Of a stretch of 64,000 nucleotides of DNA, positions 11,301 through 21,494 are shown one piece after another. This DNA is from Branchiostoma floridae (taxonomy: Eukaryota > Chordata > Leptocardii > Amphioxiformes > Branchiostomatidae): positions 10,448,699 through 10,512,698 of the forward strand of contig NC_049983.1 of NCBI RefSeq assembly GCF_000003815.2. The letters run 5' to 3'. The notes under the pieces are model-generated. The model saw only the letters and a list, made by a program, of their open reading frames with translations. It was not told where the DNA came from and made no database searches. Position 1 is the stretch's first letter, and each line of letters starts with the position of its first letter. A program made the translations under genes and the position numbers.

Positions 11301-14300
11301 GTCTATTTCAAGTCGAAAAAGGGTCGGCAATCGGTTGGGGATCAGTCGGGAGTGATTAGGCAGTCTGTGGCTAGAGGTCGGGCTGGTTGGTGATAGGTTA
11401 CTTAGCATTTGGGACACAGTCGGGAGTAAGTCATTTACCGGTCGGGAGGTGTTCGGGACATGTTCGGCGCTAAAAAATAGGCCTGGCCTAAACTGGTCAG
11501 ACTACTCCCGAACTACTGCCGACTTGGGTCGGCTAAGAGTCGGCTAGTGTTCGGGAGCCAAAGTCGGCTATGTGTAACCTAGGCATATTTCAGCTTGACG
11601 ACGAAACCTTCGTCCTGACTACCGACGCAGACGTGCAGTTCACGCCCGAGTCGGTGGCGGCGCTGCTAGACCTGGCCAGCAGGGACAGGAAAGTGGGTGC
11701 CGTGAGCGGGAGGACACACCCCAGCGGTACTGGTCCGGTCGTCTGGTATCAGATCTTTGACTACGCCATCGGTGAGCCTACCTATACCTTAACACTTTGT
11801 ATCATGATCTGTTATTTTGATATTCATTGACACAACAAAAATACACCATTATTTATTTATTTATTTATTTGTTTGTATCAGGCCCATGGCCCATAAAAAC
11901 AGACACAGAACAAAGATTAGTATATAGCTACTTTTTTAAGGACTGCCACAACTGTATATGGGAACAAACAAGTGTATATATACAATGAATTACCGACATG
12001 ATTGTGTATGAATGAGTATCGATATATTAAAGTCTTGAGTCCCAACCTCACCATTGGTTCTAAGGTTTAAACATTCAGTGATGATCGTATCAACTGGAAC
12101 TCAAGAGATGCGTATTTCGCTGTTGGACAGATGAGGACAATGTGGCTCTGCACTTAAGTTAGTAACTGATATTATCATATAGCCAGGTGCCGCGGACCAA
12201 TCAGAAGGCCCCGTTCCACGTTGGTTATGACGCCGTAACACAAAGATTCAGGCCAGGCAGGTGGCTATCGCTCCTCTGATTGGTCAGAATGAATTGACAC
12301 CGGCACCGGTGTCGATTTGCATCGACACCGGCACCAGTGTCGATGCAAATCGACACTGGTGCCGGTGTCGATTCATTTTGACCAATCAAAAGTAGCGATA
12401 CACACAAGAAAGTAAGGTATATGCAGGCATCGGCCAATAAAAAGGAGCGAAACATATGCCAGAGCAGTGAGAATAAGTACAGACTGCAAGGGGGAATGGC
12501 TCCTTCTAACATTGATAATGAGTTTTGTTGTTCTAAAAAGCCTGCAATGTTTGGAATATTTTCTGTGGAAATTTTTGTTTTAAAATGCAATGTGTAATCT
12601 CCTTACATATGCATGTACCAAAGAACAAATGTAAATTTTCAGAAATTCGACAAAGGAATTCACACGTTTATTTGTTATAAATGAATTTGTGTGAAATAAC
12701 TGTCAGTTGGATAGGCTATATGATAATAACGTTAATGCCCCGCCTTATCCTCGGTGTATATGGTGAGATAATCCCTGGTCAGGTGCGATAACCACCTCAT
12801 AAACCACCTCGTTCGCTACGCTCACTCGGTGGTTTATTCGGTGGTTATCGCACCTGAGGGATTATCTCACCATATACACCTCGGGCCGGGGCATTAACCC
12901 TTTATTAACAGTGTCACATACACAGTACTGACGGACGGTAAAGGTAAACTTCTTTTCTTTTACCTCCCCGACCGAAGTCAGGTGCCCATTTTTTACACCT
13001 GGGTGAAGTGAGGAAGGTCGTGTTATGTGCCTTTCCCAAGGGCACAACGTCAGGGGCACAGCGGGTATCGAAGTCGGGACATCTAAATTTCCGAACCGAA
13101 CGATCATCCAGTTTAAGAGACAGTCCAAACTCCGTTTGCGTCAAGGACTACTTGTTTTGCTTCTGATCCAATGGCACGATTTATCGAGACTTCTACTGCA
13201 CCTCCCCAGGTCACTGGTTCCAGAAGGTAGCGGAGCATGTGTATGGATCTGTGCTCTGTTGTCCGGGATGTTTCAGCGTCTTCCGCGCACGCGCACTGCG
13301 GCAGGTGCTGCCGGAATATGCGTCCATGGTTTCGGAAGGAAAACCGAGTCAGTTTCTGACAAAGGCAAGCATTCTTCATCAATTTGTCGTCAAATCAAGA
13401 TATAAAAGTTACTATAAATGCGTAGAAAACAATTCTAAAATAGAAAGGACCGATGTGTCTATTGTCAAGATAAGTGGGAAGATTAACACGTACTGTTGTG
13501 TGGCTCAATCTGAATGTTGTCGTCATAGATAATAAGGTGGATTCAGACGTGCGTGTATATTCAAGTCCGTATGAGGTCCGTATGGAAGTCTTATACGACC
13601 AGACCAGACTCAACAGGTAGTTGAAAAAAAATAGAAATTGTCCAATTATAGCCAGATAACATGCCAGGGGAGCTAGCTGGTCGCAAACCATACTCCTCGG
13701 CCAGCTAACTCCTCTGGCATGTTATCTGTTCATATTTGTCCAATTTCTACTATTTTTCCCGCGACTTGTGGAGCCTAGTAGAGGTTAAGACTTCCTCGCG
13801 GACCCCATACGGGCATGAGAATATACGCACATGTGAACCTGGCTTTACAGGCTAGATCTTCCCGTTGAATTTCTGTCTTGATATTCCAGGACATGGGGGA
13901 GGACCGCTGGCTGTCCACCCTGCTGGTGGAGAAGGGCTGGCGGCTGGAGTACGGCGCAGTGGCGGAGTGCAAGACGTTCTGTCCGGACACCTTGGAGGAG
14001 TTCTTCAAGCAGCGACGACGGTACGGTGGACAGCGTTGTCTCCTTGATCTACCCAAAAGTTAAAAACTGAAGCTTTTATACATCCTCATTCATGTTCATA
14101 TTCCGGACCTATGTTACACGCCGATCGATACTGTGTTGTTGTAGCTTGGAGTCCAGCCTTGTTAGCCTTAGAACCTCTGAATGGATTTTAATGATATTTG
14201 GTAAGATAATAGAGATTTGGAAGACAAAGGCCAAGCTCGATTTTTGGCCCCCTGGTATGTGACCTTGGTATTGCAGCAAAACGTCTGTTTTTTTCTGTAT

Positions 14301-17133
14301 CTTTTGACCTGCATACGCTATGGTATTGTTAATCATGCAGCGTCACCAACGAACTACAACTGAATATTTTCTTTGTCACATCCTGCGTTGTATAGCTGGA
14401 TCCCCTCCACCCTAGCTAACCTGCTCCTGCTGCTGAAGTACACTAGGAAGATCGCCCGGAACAACGACAGCTTCTCCCTGTTCTACGCGCTGTACGTCAG
14501 CCTGCTCCTGCTGTCCTCCCTCATCGCCCCGGCAACGGTCCTGTTCATCATCGCTGGCGGGCTGCAGTATTCCATCAACCTGGAAAGGTACGCGAACCTT
14601 AGTCTCTACGAATTCTACTACCCCCGTACCCCGTACGAAGGCCAGGTGGAAGCTACGCGAACCTGGTATCCAGTCTGCTGCGAATTCTGTGGCAGATAAA
14701 ACGCTATTTCGTACCGGTAGGAGTTTTAAGCGCTCCTTCATCGTGAATGTTTTCGGCATAAGGCCATACCAATTTAATTTCTTGGTTCACGGATTCGCTC
14801 GCTCCTATTTTTTGGAAAAAAAAATAAAAATAAAAATTACCATTCAGCAAATTTTCACCATTACTGAAACCATTCACCAACTTTCTGGTGTAGCAAATTG
14901 GCCTTTATATTATAAGCTCCTTAAAGTGTGGGTACAGGTGCTGTTACTGTACAATAATAGTGTTTTTGTACTTTTTTCAAGCTGAAAACTTTTTTTCTTT
15001 ATGTTTTGGATTAGCCGTTACCTTTACCCCAACCATTTTACAATTTTTATTTTTATTTTTATTTCGCCCTTTCGCTCCATATTTTTTATGAAAAAATCCG
15101 TGAACCAAGAAATTAAATTGGTGTGGCCTAAATGAGGGGCGATGTACACACCAAGATGGCCAATCGTTCACAAGATATAAAACAAATTATAACAAGACGA
15201 GTTTTTAACATAACCCCGCAAATCAGTTTGTAACCAAACTTTTGCCAGGCCATGTCAGGCACATTGTATTCAGCCACAGCCTGAGATTACTTAATTCATT
15301 TAAAGAGTACTTGTGGAGTTTAGCACAATACTAAATGTTTTCTATGTACGCAAGACTAGTAAATTGTGAAGTAGCATGCATGTTTTACTTCCTAAAATTG
15401 ATATCTATCGAAAAAAATAACACTCTCTTGTGGAGTATAGGACTCCTTTAAAAGTCCTATCAGGAGAACGTTCGAAGTCTGTAGCTGAAGAAATTATTAT
15501 CTTTGTTTTTTTGCCAGCTACCAGACGTTGTTGCTGATGTCAGCGATCGTGTTCATCTACATGCTGATCTGTGTGTGGGGATCGGGGAAGACTCAGCTGC
15601 TGGCTTCTAAGGTCATGACGTTCTTCTTCGCCGTCGTCATGGTAGGCGTGGCCACCGGCCTGGCTATATCCGTGGTGGAAGACTTCGAGCCAGGTAACAC
15701 TATCTCACATCATTTGCCGTTGACATGTAGTATCATTTATGTAAATTTATTTACCTTTTGACACAGATATACATTATCAACATAACATAGCTGAGAGAGC
15801 CACACGTTCTAGCAAGCAACTTGATTATGTCAGAACTGAACGTTACAAAAGAAGTAGCACACCGTACATGATAACCCTGTTAAACAGTAGCATGCAAAAT
15901 GACAACCACATGAAATAAGATGAATGTACCGTAGTAGTAATATGATGATCTTAATGTTTTAAGTTGAACTCATGCTAACACAATGTTGTTGTACAACAAG
16001 GCGTAATTCAGCCGCTGGCAGCAAGCCTCTTGTTTTCATAATGAATTTGAGTATAGCTAAAAAATCATCACTGTGACCAGTTCAGTTTCTCCACTGTATC
16101 TCACGGCTACCCGGATTAAGACAGCCTTTAGGACAACTCCGCGTAATACACTTTTGAACCACTTAAACTAATCTTAATGCGACCTTTACTTATTGTGCTT
16201 TTCCATCGTTGTAGAGCCGACGAGCCCGCCTCCTCCAACTGAAGCACCAATAATCACAATGGCGCCGACCTCGGAGGGGCAGCAGCTTTCTCAACTGCTA
16301 TCGGGGAGATTCCAGCAGACCACTGTACCCAACCACCTCCCATTCCAACTGACCACTGCACCTGATGACCTCACACTGACCACTATGTCTAGCGACCTCC
16401 TAGGGGCCTTCGTTGACCAACAGTACCAGCAGTTCTTTGCAGCTAACAATAACGGTACATCCGCCGACTTCCTGCCTGCCAGCGTGTCGACGTTATACTT
16501 GGGTGTGCTGGCGGCAGTTCACCTGGTGGCTGCAATACTCCACCCAACAGGTAAGCCTCAGCTTGAGCATCGCCATGCATAAATTATGTAAATATGTAAG
16601 TCATTTGCATAAAATAAAATAGAATCTACAAAAGCTCTAAATTCTTCCTGTAGGTATGAGGTCGCCGAACTCCAGTTCTTACTCATGAATTGTTGAAATG
16701 ATTCGAGCATCACAGATGCATAATACCTTGAAAAGATGCAAATCGTTACATCTTAAGTTTGGGTAATTCAGTAAGTCAATATTCATAAACGTTTCTTATT
16801 GTTTGAACAACGAAAGAACTTCTTGGTGATTTTATTGAACGTAGTCTCTCGGGTAGTTTTTGGTCTTGGTGTCCAGAGAATTAAGAAGATTTGAACACAG
16901 TTGTTGACGTTGTGTTGTTGTTGTTTTTTTTACAGAGTTCGCGTGTATCATCCCTGGTCTGCTGTACGTGTTGTGTTTACCCTCTGCATACCTGGTCCTC
17001 TTCATCTACTCTATCTGCAATCTGAACGACCGGTCCTGGGGTACTAGAGAATCAGCAGTGAGTATGAGTTTAACCGTGCGTGTGTGTGCATGTGTGTGTG
17101 TGTGTGTGTGCGCGCTTGCGTGCATGTGTGTGC

Positions 17134-17172
<39 letters not shown>

Positions 17173-20100
17173 TGCGCGTGCGCGTGTGCGCATACGTGAG
17201 TGCGCATGTGTGCGTGCGCGCATGTGTGTTGTGTGTTCGTGTGCATGACGGTGCGTACAAGGTTTCACATGTAGCAGGGTTGGTCGCCCGACGCACCGCT
17301 GCAACAGGATGCTACGATCGCAATATGCAGCCTTACTCATAAGAAATAATACCTAGGCTTTATGAGTTTTTCGTAGACCTGAACAACTATATACCGTCCT
17401 CGCTAATACATTTGTTTTCATACGTCAGTTGTCTGAGAGGGGTTCTCCCTGGTCCATGGAGAAGATCCTGGCCGGGATAGGAAACTTCTTCAAACGATGC
17501 GGCAAGCAGTGCTGTGACGTAGACTACTCTGGAGAGACACGGCCTATCTTAGCGGGTAGGTTTAACGTTACACCTAGCTTTCTGAGTACATGAAACATTG
17601 GAATGGTTTAAGAATTATGTGTGCAGCGCAGAAAAATGTGTGTTGCATGGACAAAAAATGGAGGTGCAGCGTAAAAAAGTGTGATTAGCAGAAAACAGGT
17701 GTGTTGATAACATGTAATAATAGGTGTGTTGATCAGCAAAATAGGTGTGTTTTATATTGTCGCTGTCGGCTACGGTAGTTTAGTGAGCATGCCTCGAGTA
17801 GGAAGTATGCCAGTGTTGCACCTTGAGTATTCTGCAGTGCTTGGGAAGAGAGAAAAACGTTTTTTTAAATGCTGCAGCTCATTATTAATCATTATAACCT
17901 ATATTTTGTAGATTCTCCGAGTTCATCATACAGTTCTGGAGATCTCAACTCAAACCAGAGGAGCACCTCAGCCACGAACAGGACATCATCTTTTCTGGTA
18001 CGTTGCAAGCATATGCGTAAATCAATATAGAGAATCAAAATATAGTGCAAAAACGGGATTTTCCGAAAATAATTTCATCAGGTTGACAAAATATATAAGA
18101 TATACGGGAATTCTTTTAAAAAAACAGTATGTACTTATTTTGCTTACGTTTCGAACCGGGGAAAGGGGGGATACATAAGCTTAGCCACGTTTGTGATTGT
18201 ATTCTCACCGCAAAAGCGCCACCTACATAGGCTACATATAGTGATGAGAGGCAGAACTCCAGAGCCAGAGCTCTGAGAAAGTTGTCTGAGAGACATTGAA
18301 ACGCAAGCAAAGTAAGTACAACCTGGTTGTGTAAAAAAATCCTCCTATGTCCTAAGGGGACAACACATTGTCTGAAATGTTGCGATTAATGTGTTATTTG
18401 CTGTGTTTAGCAGGACAGAGCACAGAGCACCCGAGGAGAGACTACCAGCGGGCAGAACCAGGACCTGGATAATGAAGTCAACACCATGTACAGTGACATA
18501 GACAGTAAGTAACTACGTCTTCATCTATTCGATGTACGCTTTTAAACAACAACAAGTGATTGAGTTTTTTTGACCGGGCAAAGTAAAATCGGTGTAGGAA
18601 ACATTTAGCTAATGTTGATCACGGTCTACTTTGCAGGGTCAGGTGGGGAGGACACATTCAGACGGAAGGCAATACCCTGGCTGAAGGACATCGGAATGAA
18701 GGTACCGAAATGACCAAAGTGTAATAGGATTATCTAAATCTACATTATTTACATACGTATATTATTTTCATAGCTTGCCTAAATGCGATAACTAGTATTT
18801 CCCAAATGGATGATTATTGACATGAATGAATGTTGTATCTTTGTATGTAGTGTATCTTTCCTTGCCCTCTGAAATAACCCTTCATTTCTTTGACACCATC
18901 AGCGATATGAGAAAGAGTTTTTGGACAATGGCTACGAGGACACCAGTTTTATATGCACGATAAAGGAAGAGGTACGTTGTAGTCAAGCTAAAGTTTTCTT
19001 GCCATTCATAGACGTACTGTATACCTGTTCACATGCAAATCAGCACTTATCGTAGACTAAATGTACTTCGCTCTCGCTCGTCCAATGTTTGTGCAATTCT
19101 TTAGAAAAAAAAACAAGCACTTGTTTAGAAGGCAGCGCATGATAATAATTCATTTATAATTTTAGGACCTTCGCTACATGGGGATCCGTATGCGTGGTCA
19201 CGTGATGAAGCTGACACGAGCTATAAGCCAGTTACCAGAACCCATCCTCCCAACAGGCAGACAGGTAAGCCACATACCATTTGGACGTTTCGAGCTTCAG
19301 TGTACATGTGTTTATACAGTAAATCTAAGAAGAATGACTGTATTTTTTTTCCTCAAACAATACAAATAAAAGGAAAAGGACAAAGTGACGGTGACGGACT
19401 CAAGTTGTGCACAACAAATATGACTCTATTTGTTGCTCCTCAGTGCATAAGTATATTATTTGCGCCTTTTTGCACACTTCACTTGTCGAGCTAGTTGTAA
19501 GTTGTGCAGACGTCCATGACTCCTGTTCCCCATCCCTCTCTGTCGGCTCCATAACGTTAGGTAGGTCTTCAAAAGTGCAGTGTGCATCGTCGAAAAGCTG
19601 GTGAATATATTTTGTGCATGACACTAGCAACAAATATACTGAGTAAAATTGTCTGACATATTTTGTGCAGGTGGGACTTGACACGTGGCTGCGTGACCTG
19701 GGCCTGGCTCAGTATTACTTCCGGTTCATCGAGGGCGGGTACAGCGGGGTGCACGGAATGGAGCATCTGCGGGGGATGACGGCACAAGACCTACAGGAGA
19801 TAGGCATCACCAAAAGAGGCAAGACAATCATCCTTAAAAAAGCTTACAAATTGATGTTGTTGTATGACTCCTGTCTTCTTAAAGTTCTTGGATGGGTTTT
19901 TTCTTGGATCCAAGCTCATCGAAAATCACAACAAACTGTGCAAAAATTCTTTTTATGAATGTAGCATATTTTTTCGTCATTAAACAATATCATAACTCGT
20001 TTTGTAGGAAATGAATATCATCATTATGTGCTATATTCTTCGTTACATTTTAGGACACATCACCAAGTTGCTGCTAGCCATACAGATGCTAAGCTGTTCA

Positions 20101-20673
20101 AACGACCGAGGTAAGACTTTTCGAAGAAAACTAATGATAGAGCTCGTGCGTGCGTTGGGGTTGCGTAGAATACTATGAAAGCATAGAACAGGGAAGGCAA
20201 ATCGTCAGTTGGGCCTTTTCCAAGCTGAACTAGTTTTTCTTAATTATGGGAATTCTTATGTAAGGATTGTGGAAACCAGGTGCACAAGTTTGCAGTACTT
20301 AATTTAGTCATGCAGCTCACACGTAGAAGTGGAATGCCTACAAGTTGACAGTTAGTATATGTGGATTTACTCCTTCTCTCAGAGAAGCGGATCCGTAAAG
20401 CCCGTCAGGCGCTCGCTACGAAGCGTTGGAAGTATCTGCACCGCGGGAACACCGCCCAGCGCCGCGAGGCCAGGTTCTGGCAGACGCTCCGGGACCAGTG
20501 CCTGGACCCTTCCCATGATGCCTTCACCAACACGGACGGACTGAAGGCACAACTCAAGGACCTCAGGAATCAGGTGACGTCATGGTTTAAAGACAGTTAC
20601 ACAGAAATCATTATGGGGCTGTCGCAATGAAAAGTTTTGATAAAAGGCTAACAAAGTCTAAACTTTTGTAATT

Positions 20674-20713
<40 letters not shown>

Positions 20714-21494
20714 CCAATATGGCAAACAAAAGACTGTCCATCATAGTTAGCAGTTCAACCAATGATAGCATGGCAATTAGGAAAGCGACCAAAAGAGAAT
20801 GGCTGCATGTCCGTCAACTATTTGCATCATTATGTTTTATATTGCATCTCTTAAGGGACTTTGGGATCAGTCTACGCTACTCTAAATTACTGCATCTTTC
20901 GCTGCATAATACTAAATTTAGTTACAGTATTTATTATTTGATCTTATATTGTGAAAATGTGTGTGGTTTAGAGGAAAACTTAATAGTAGCTGACTTTATG
21001 CCTGTTTGCAAGACAAGTCTGTTTGCAATAGCCTCATTGACCTCGTTTACGATCTATCATGGCCGCCGCGTGAGAAAGTTGTACTGTATGTGTTTGTGAG
21101 TATACGTCTGTGAGAGCAAGGACGTCCTTGGTGAGAGAGAAGGACATTTCATATAATATATGTCTGTGTAGATTATCAAGAGTGACAAAATGGCGTCTCA
21201 CGTCAATAAACACTATGATTTCAGGTCCTAGCAGCTGTGGTGATCATCAACGTCCTGTGGCTGTCCGCCATCGCCCTTCTCGCCACCACCGCCAAACTCA
21301 TGGTGCTGGAACAGAACATCATGGGAACCGTCTTCATCGTCATCTACGCCATAGTCCTGTCCCTGCAGTTCGTAGCGCTACTCTGGCACAGAGGCGCGAC
21401 TGCGATACATTACCTGGCCAGGATTCCCTACTGGTCATCCCGAGACGAGACACATTCGACAAGGAACCGACTTACAATAGCGGAGGAGGCGTAG
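5336..21494 (+). CDS. chs: chitin synthase with two SAM domains, 23 exons, 1597 aa
   Basis: Membrane glycosyltransferase (GT2 family) that polymerises UDP-GlcNAc into chitin. Exons: 5336-5863, 6882-7987, 8140-8295, 8838-8919, 9323-9534, 10195-10411, 11594-11771, 13210-13364, 13890-14020, 14396-14587, 15518-15693, 16215-16550, 16936-17057, 17429-17555, 17912-17997, 18414-18504, 18637-18701, 18903-18971, 19166-19264, 19671-19818, 20054-20110, 20383-20573, 21225-21494. All phases agree; the 4794 nt give 1597 codons plus TAG. Visible signatures are the TTDADVQF acceptor motif (about 768-782), the catalytic GEDRW (about 881-885) and QRRRW (919-923, with its last Arg codon split by an intron), then SWGTRE. 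Transmembrane clusters flank the catalytic core. Start chosen because ATG 5336 opens the frame in the context AATCATGGC. Introns 8 and 20 use GC donors. Exon 16 has a NAGNAG acceptor and could start at 18411, adding one Gln. Confidence 0.93.
5898..6096. mobile_element. short TIR element (MITE-like) in chs intron 1
   Basis: The left end GAGATGCCCTAAATTCGCCA is matched in inverted form by the right end (GGATTTAGGGCACCCTCC). A second direct copy of CCTAAATTCGCCACT lies just inside the left end. There is no coding capacity. Confidence 0.55.
6472..6697. mobile_element. TIR element (MITE), 54-bp inverted ends, chs intron 1
   Basis: The arms 6472-6525 (beginning GAGTGGACTCATTCCTCAGC) and 6644-6697 are inverted copies matching at about 51 of 54 positions. 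The flanks (AGCTATAGTATA on the left, an inverted version on the right) suggest the inverted part extends further. The loop of about 118 bp has no open frame of note. Confidence 0.75.
8330..8700. repeat. GC-rich repeat-like insert in chs intron 3
   Basis: This block is much richer in GC than the surrounding intron (CCGGCCGGGC, CCGCGGCCGGG) and contains a 13-nt A run. Its edges carry weak inverted similarity (TGCTAG and TCCCAA on the left; TCCCAA and CTAGCA in opposite orientation on the right), so a decayed TIR element is possible. Confidence 0.35.
9584..9760. repeat. (TTGG)n microsatellite, about 44 units, chs intron 5
   Basis: An almost perfect tetranucleotide array about 177 bp long, starting 50 bp after the exon 5 donor. 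The complementary strand is pyrimidine/purine mixed (CCAA)n. Open frames through it are an artefact of the repeat. Confidence 0.97.
10405..10555 (+). repeat. tandem duplication of the chs exon 6 splice-donor region
   Basis: GATCAG/gtaaacgtcaccgatgatt at the exon 6 end is repeated about 92 bp downstream as GATCAG/gtaatatcactgatgatt, with matching sequence through AGGAGCGGA. The second copy keeps a usable donor at 10504. Using it would add 92 nt and shift the frame, so the first donor is the coding one. Confidence 0.65.
10697..11584. mobile_element. 888-bp TIR transposon (non-autonomous) in chs intron 6
   Basis: The ends are inverted copies: left CCTAGGTTACACATAGCCGA continuing into TTTGGCTCCCGA, right the reverse complement with one mismatch, about 33 bp in all. 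CCTAGG at both edges is itself palindromic, so it may be the target duplication. The interior is low-complexity, built of TCGGCTGGCGT/TCGGCTGAG units on the left and related GTCGG/TTCGGGA units on the right. It has no transposase frame. The right end stops 9 bp before exon 7. Confidence 0.8.
12277..12388. repeat. 112-bp near-perfect palindrome, chs intron 7
   Basis: The arms run from TGATTGGTCAGAATGAATT inward through ACACCGGCACC, TGCATCGACACC and their complements. The whole 112 bp folds on itself with few mismatches and no spacer. Weaker inversion (TATCGCT on both sides) extends it to about 12264-12401. This resembles a foldback element. Confidence 0.8.
12731..12898. mobile_element. 168-bp foldback/TIR element, chs intron 7
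   Basis: The left end GTTAATGCCCC and right end GGGGCATTAAC are inverted. The arms continue through GTGTATATGGTGAGATAAT, TGCGATAACCACC and ATAAACCACC. Only a short unpaired centre (about 20 bp) remains, so this is a near-complete hairpin without coding capacity. Confidence 0.8.
12900..13125. repeat. SINE-like dispersed repeat, chs intron 7
   Basis: It contains CACCTGGGTGAAGTGAGGAA and GTGCCTTTCCCAAGGGCACA. A related copy sits at about 34310-34510 (CACCTGAGTGAAGTGAGGAA), followed by a B-box-like GGATTCGAACCC. This suggests a tRNA-related SINE family. Boundaries are approximate. Confidence 0.5.
13534..13845. mobile_element. MITE family 1, copy A (chs intron 8)
   Basis: The inverted ends of about 100 bp carry GTCCGTATGAGGTCCGTATG and GATAACATGCCAG on the left, with their complements on the right. 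The apex holds AGCTAGCTGG. A second copy with the same ends and order of blocks lies at 47909-48222, in an IMPDH intron, so this is a dispersed non-autonomous family. The internal hairpin is about 312 bp overall. Confidence 0.8.
14130..14290. repeat. dispersed repeat shared with 56029-56165 (chs intron 9)
   Basis: AGAACCTCTGAATGGATTTT, ATGATATTTGG, TTTTTGGCCCCCTGG and TGTGACCTTGGTATTGCAGCA match, in the same order, a stretch in an IMPDH intron. Related pieces occur near 22960 and 24290. This is an interspersed repeat; the class is not determined. Confidence 0.55.
14760..15131. mobile_element. TIR element (MITE) in chs intron 10
   Basis: Left end GGCCATACCAATTTAATTTC then TTGGTTCACGGA; right end is its inverted copy (GTGAACCAAGAAATTAAATT then GGTGTGGCC). 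The arms continue with A-rich/T-rich runs (AAAATAAAAATAAAAATTAC). There is no coding frame. Confidence 0.8.
15985..16045 (+). repeat. LINE 3'-tail fragment, chs intron 11
   Basis: GTACAACAAGGCGTAATTCA and CCGCTGGCAGCAAG followed by TTGTTTT match a fuller tail at about 34215-34302 that ends in (TGAT)n. Such a terminal microsatellite is typical of CR1/L2-like LINEs. Confidence 0.45.
17085..17245. repeat. (TG)n-rich microsatellite, chs intron 13
   Basis: Interrupted TG/CG dinucleotide array starting about 30 nt after the exon 13 donor. Not coding. Confidence 0.9.
18128..18325. mobile_element. short inverted-repeat element in chs intron 15
   Basis: GTACTTATTTTGCTTACGTT at the left is inverted at the right (AACGCAAGCAAAGTAAGTAC). 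TGTCTGAGAGACATTGAAACG near the right end resembles tails seen with Penelope-like elements, but that class assignment is tentative. Confidence 0.55.
18637..20110 (+). other. chs: two tandem SAM domains in chitin synthase (exons 17-21)
   Basis: SAM 1 (about residues 1308-1368, exons 17-19) reads [20 protein letters not shown] and continues through [15 protein letters not shown] to GHVMKL. SAM 2 (about 1378-1440, exons 20-21) reads [18 protein letters not shown], then [19 protein letters not shown] and [11 protein letters not shown]. Both show the Trp-Leu start, the central Leu-x-x-Met/Leu helix and the L-x-x-(I/M)-G-I turn before helix 5. SAM domains typically oligomerise, so these may cluster the synthase on the cytosolic side. 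The two last membrane helices (exon 23) follow. Confidence 0.85.
20675..20710. repeat. (CT)n microsatellite, chs intron 22
   Basis: About 18 CT units shortly downstream of the exon 22 donor. Confidence 0.95.

Larger units (their letters stand above)
8140..14587 (+). other. chs: chitin synthase exons 3-10: catalytic domain
   Basis: Exon 3 gives [20 protein letters not shown] and exon 4 gives KQKKRWSQ, both typical of the animal enzyme. Exons 5-6 insert an acidic, Ser/Thr/Asp-rich and probably disordered segment of roughly 120 residues (about 645-765) before the acceptor motif. Exon 7 has TTDADVQF. Exon 8 has [20 protein letters not shown] followed by CFSVFR. Exon 9 has [10 protein letters not shown]. 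Exons 9 and 10 together form QRRRW followed by IPST. Exon 10 then leads into the first C-terminal membrane helices. All residues known to be essential in the family are present, so the enzyme should be active. Confidence 0.9.
15518..17555 (+). other. chs: chitin synthase exons 11-14: C-terminal membrane cluster with Pro/Thr-rich loop
   Basis: Exon 11 encodes two hydrophobic helices ([17 protein letters not shown] and a Val/Ala-rich one). Exon 12 encodes a loop rich in Pro, Thr and Gln, with repeated TTAPDD/TTVPNH-like units and one NGT sequon, followed by another helix. Such a loop would be extracellular and possibly glycosylated; this is inference. Exon 13 has the conserved [17 protein letters not shown] helix and SWGTRE. 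Exon 14 is a Cys/Lys-rich cytosolic stretch. Confidence 0.8.

Noticed and set aside
14010..14063. A QRRRY variant of the chitin synthase QRRRW motif, with a stop shortly after
   Set aside because: The apparent Tyr comes from reading into the intron. Splicing at CGACG/gtacgg to 14396 restores QRRRW followed by IPST.
16968..17342. Cys/Val-rich and His/Thr-rich open frames
   Set aside because: Only the first part (to 17057) is coding, as exon 13 of chitin synthase; the rest is translation of the (TG)n repeat.
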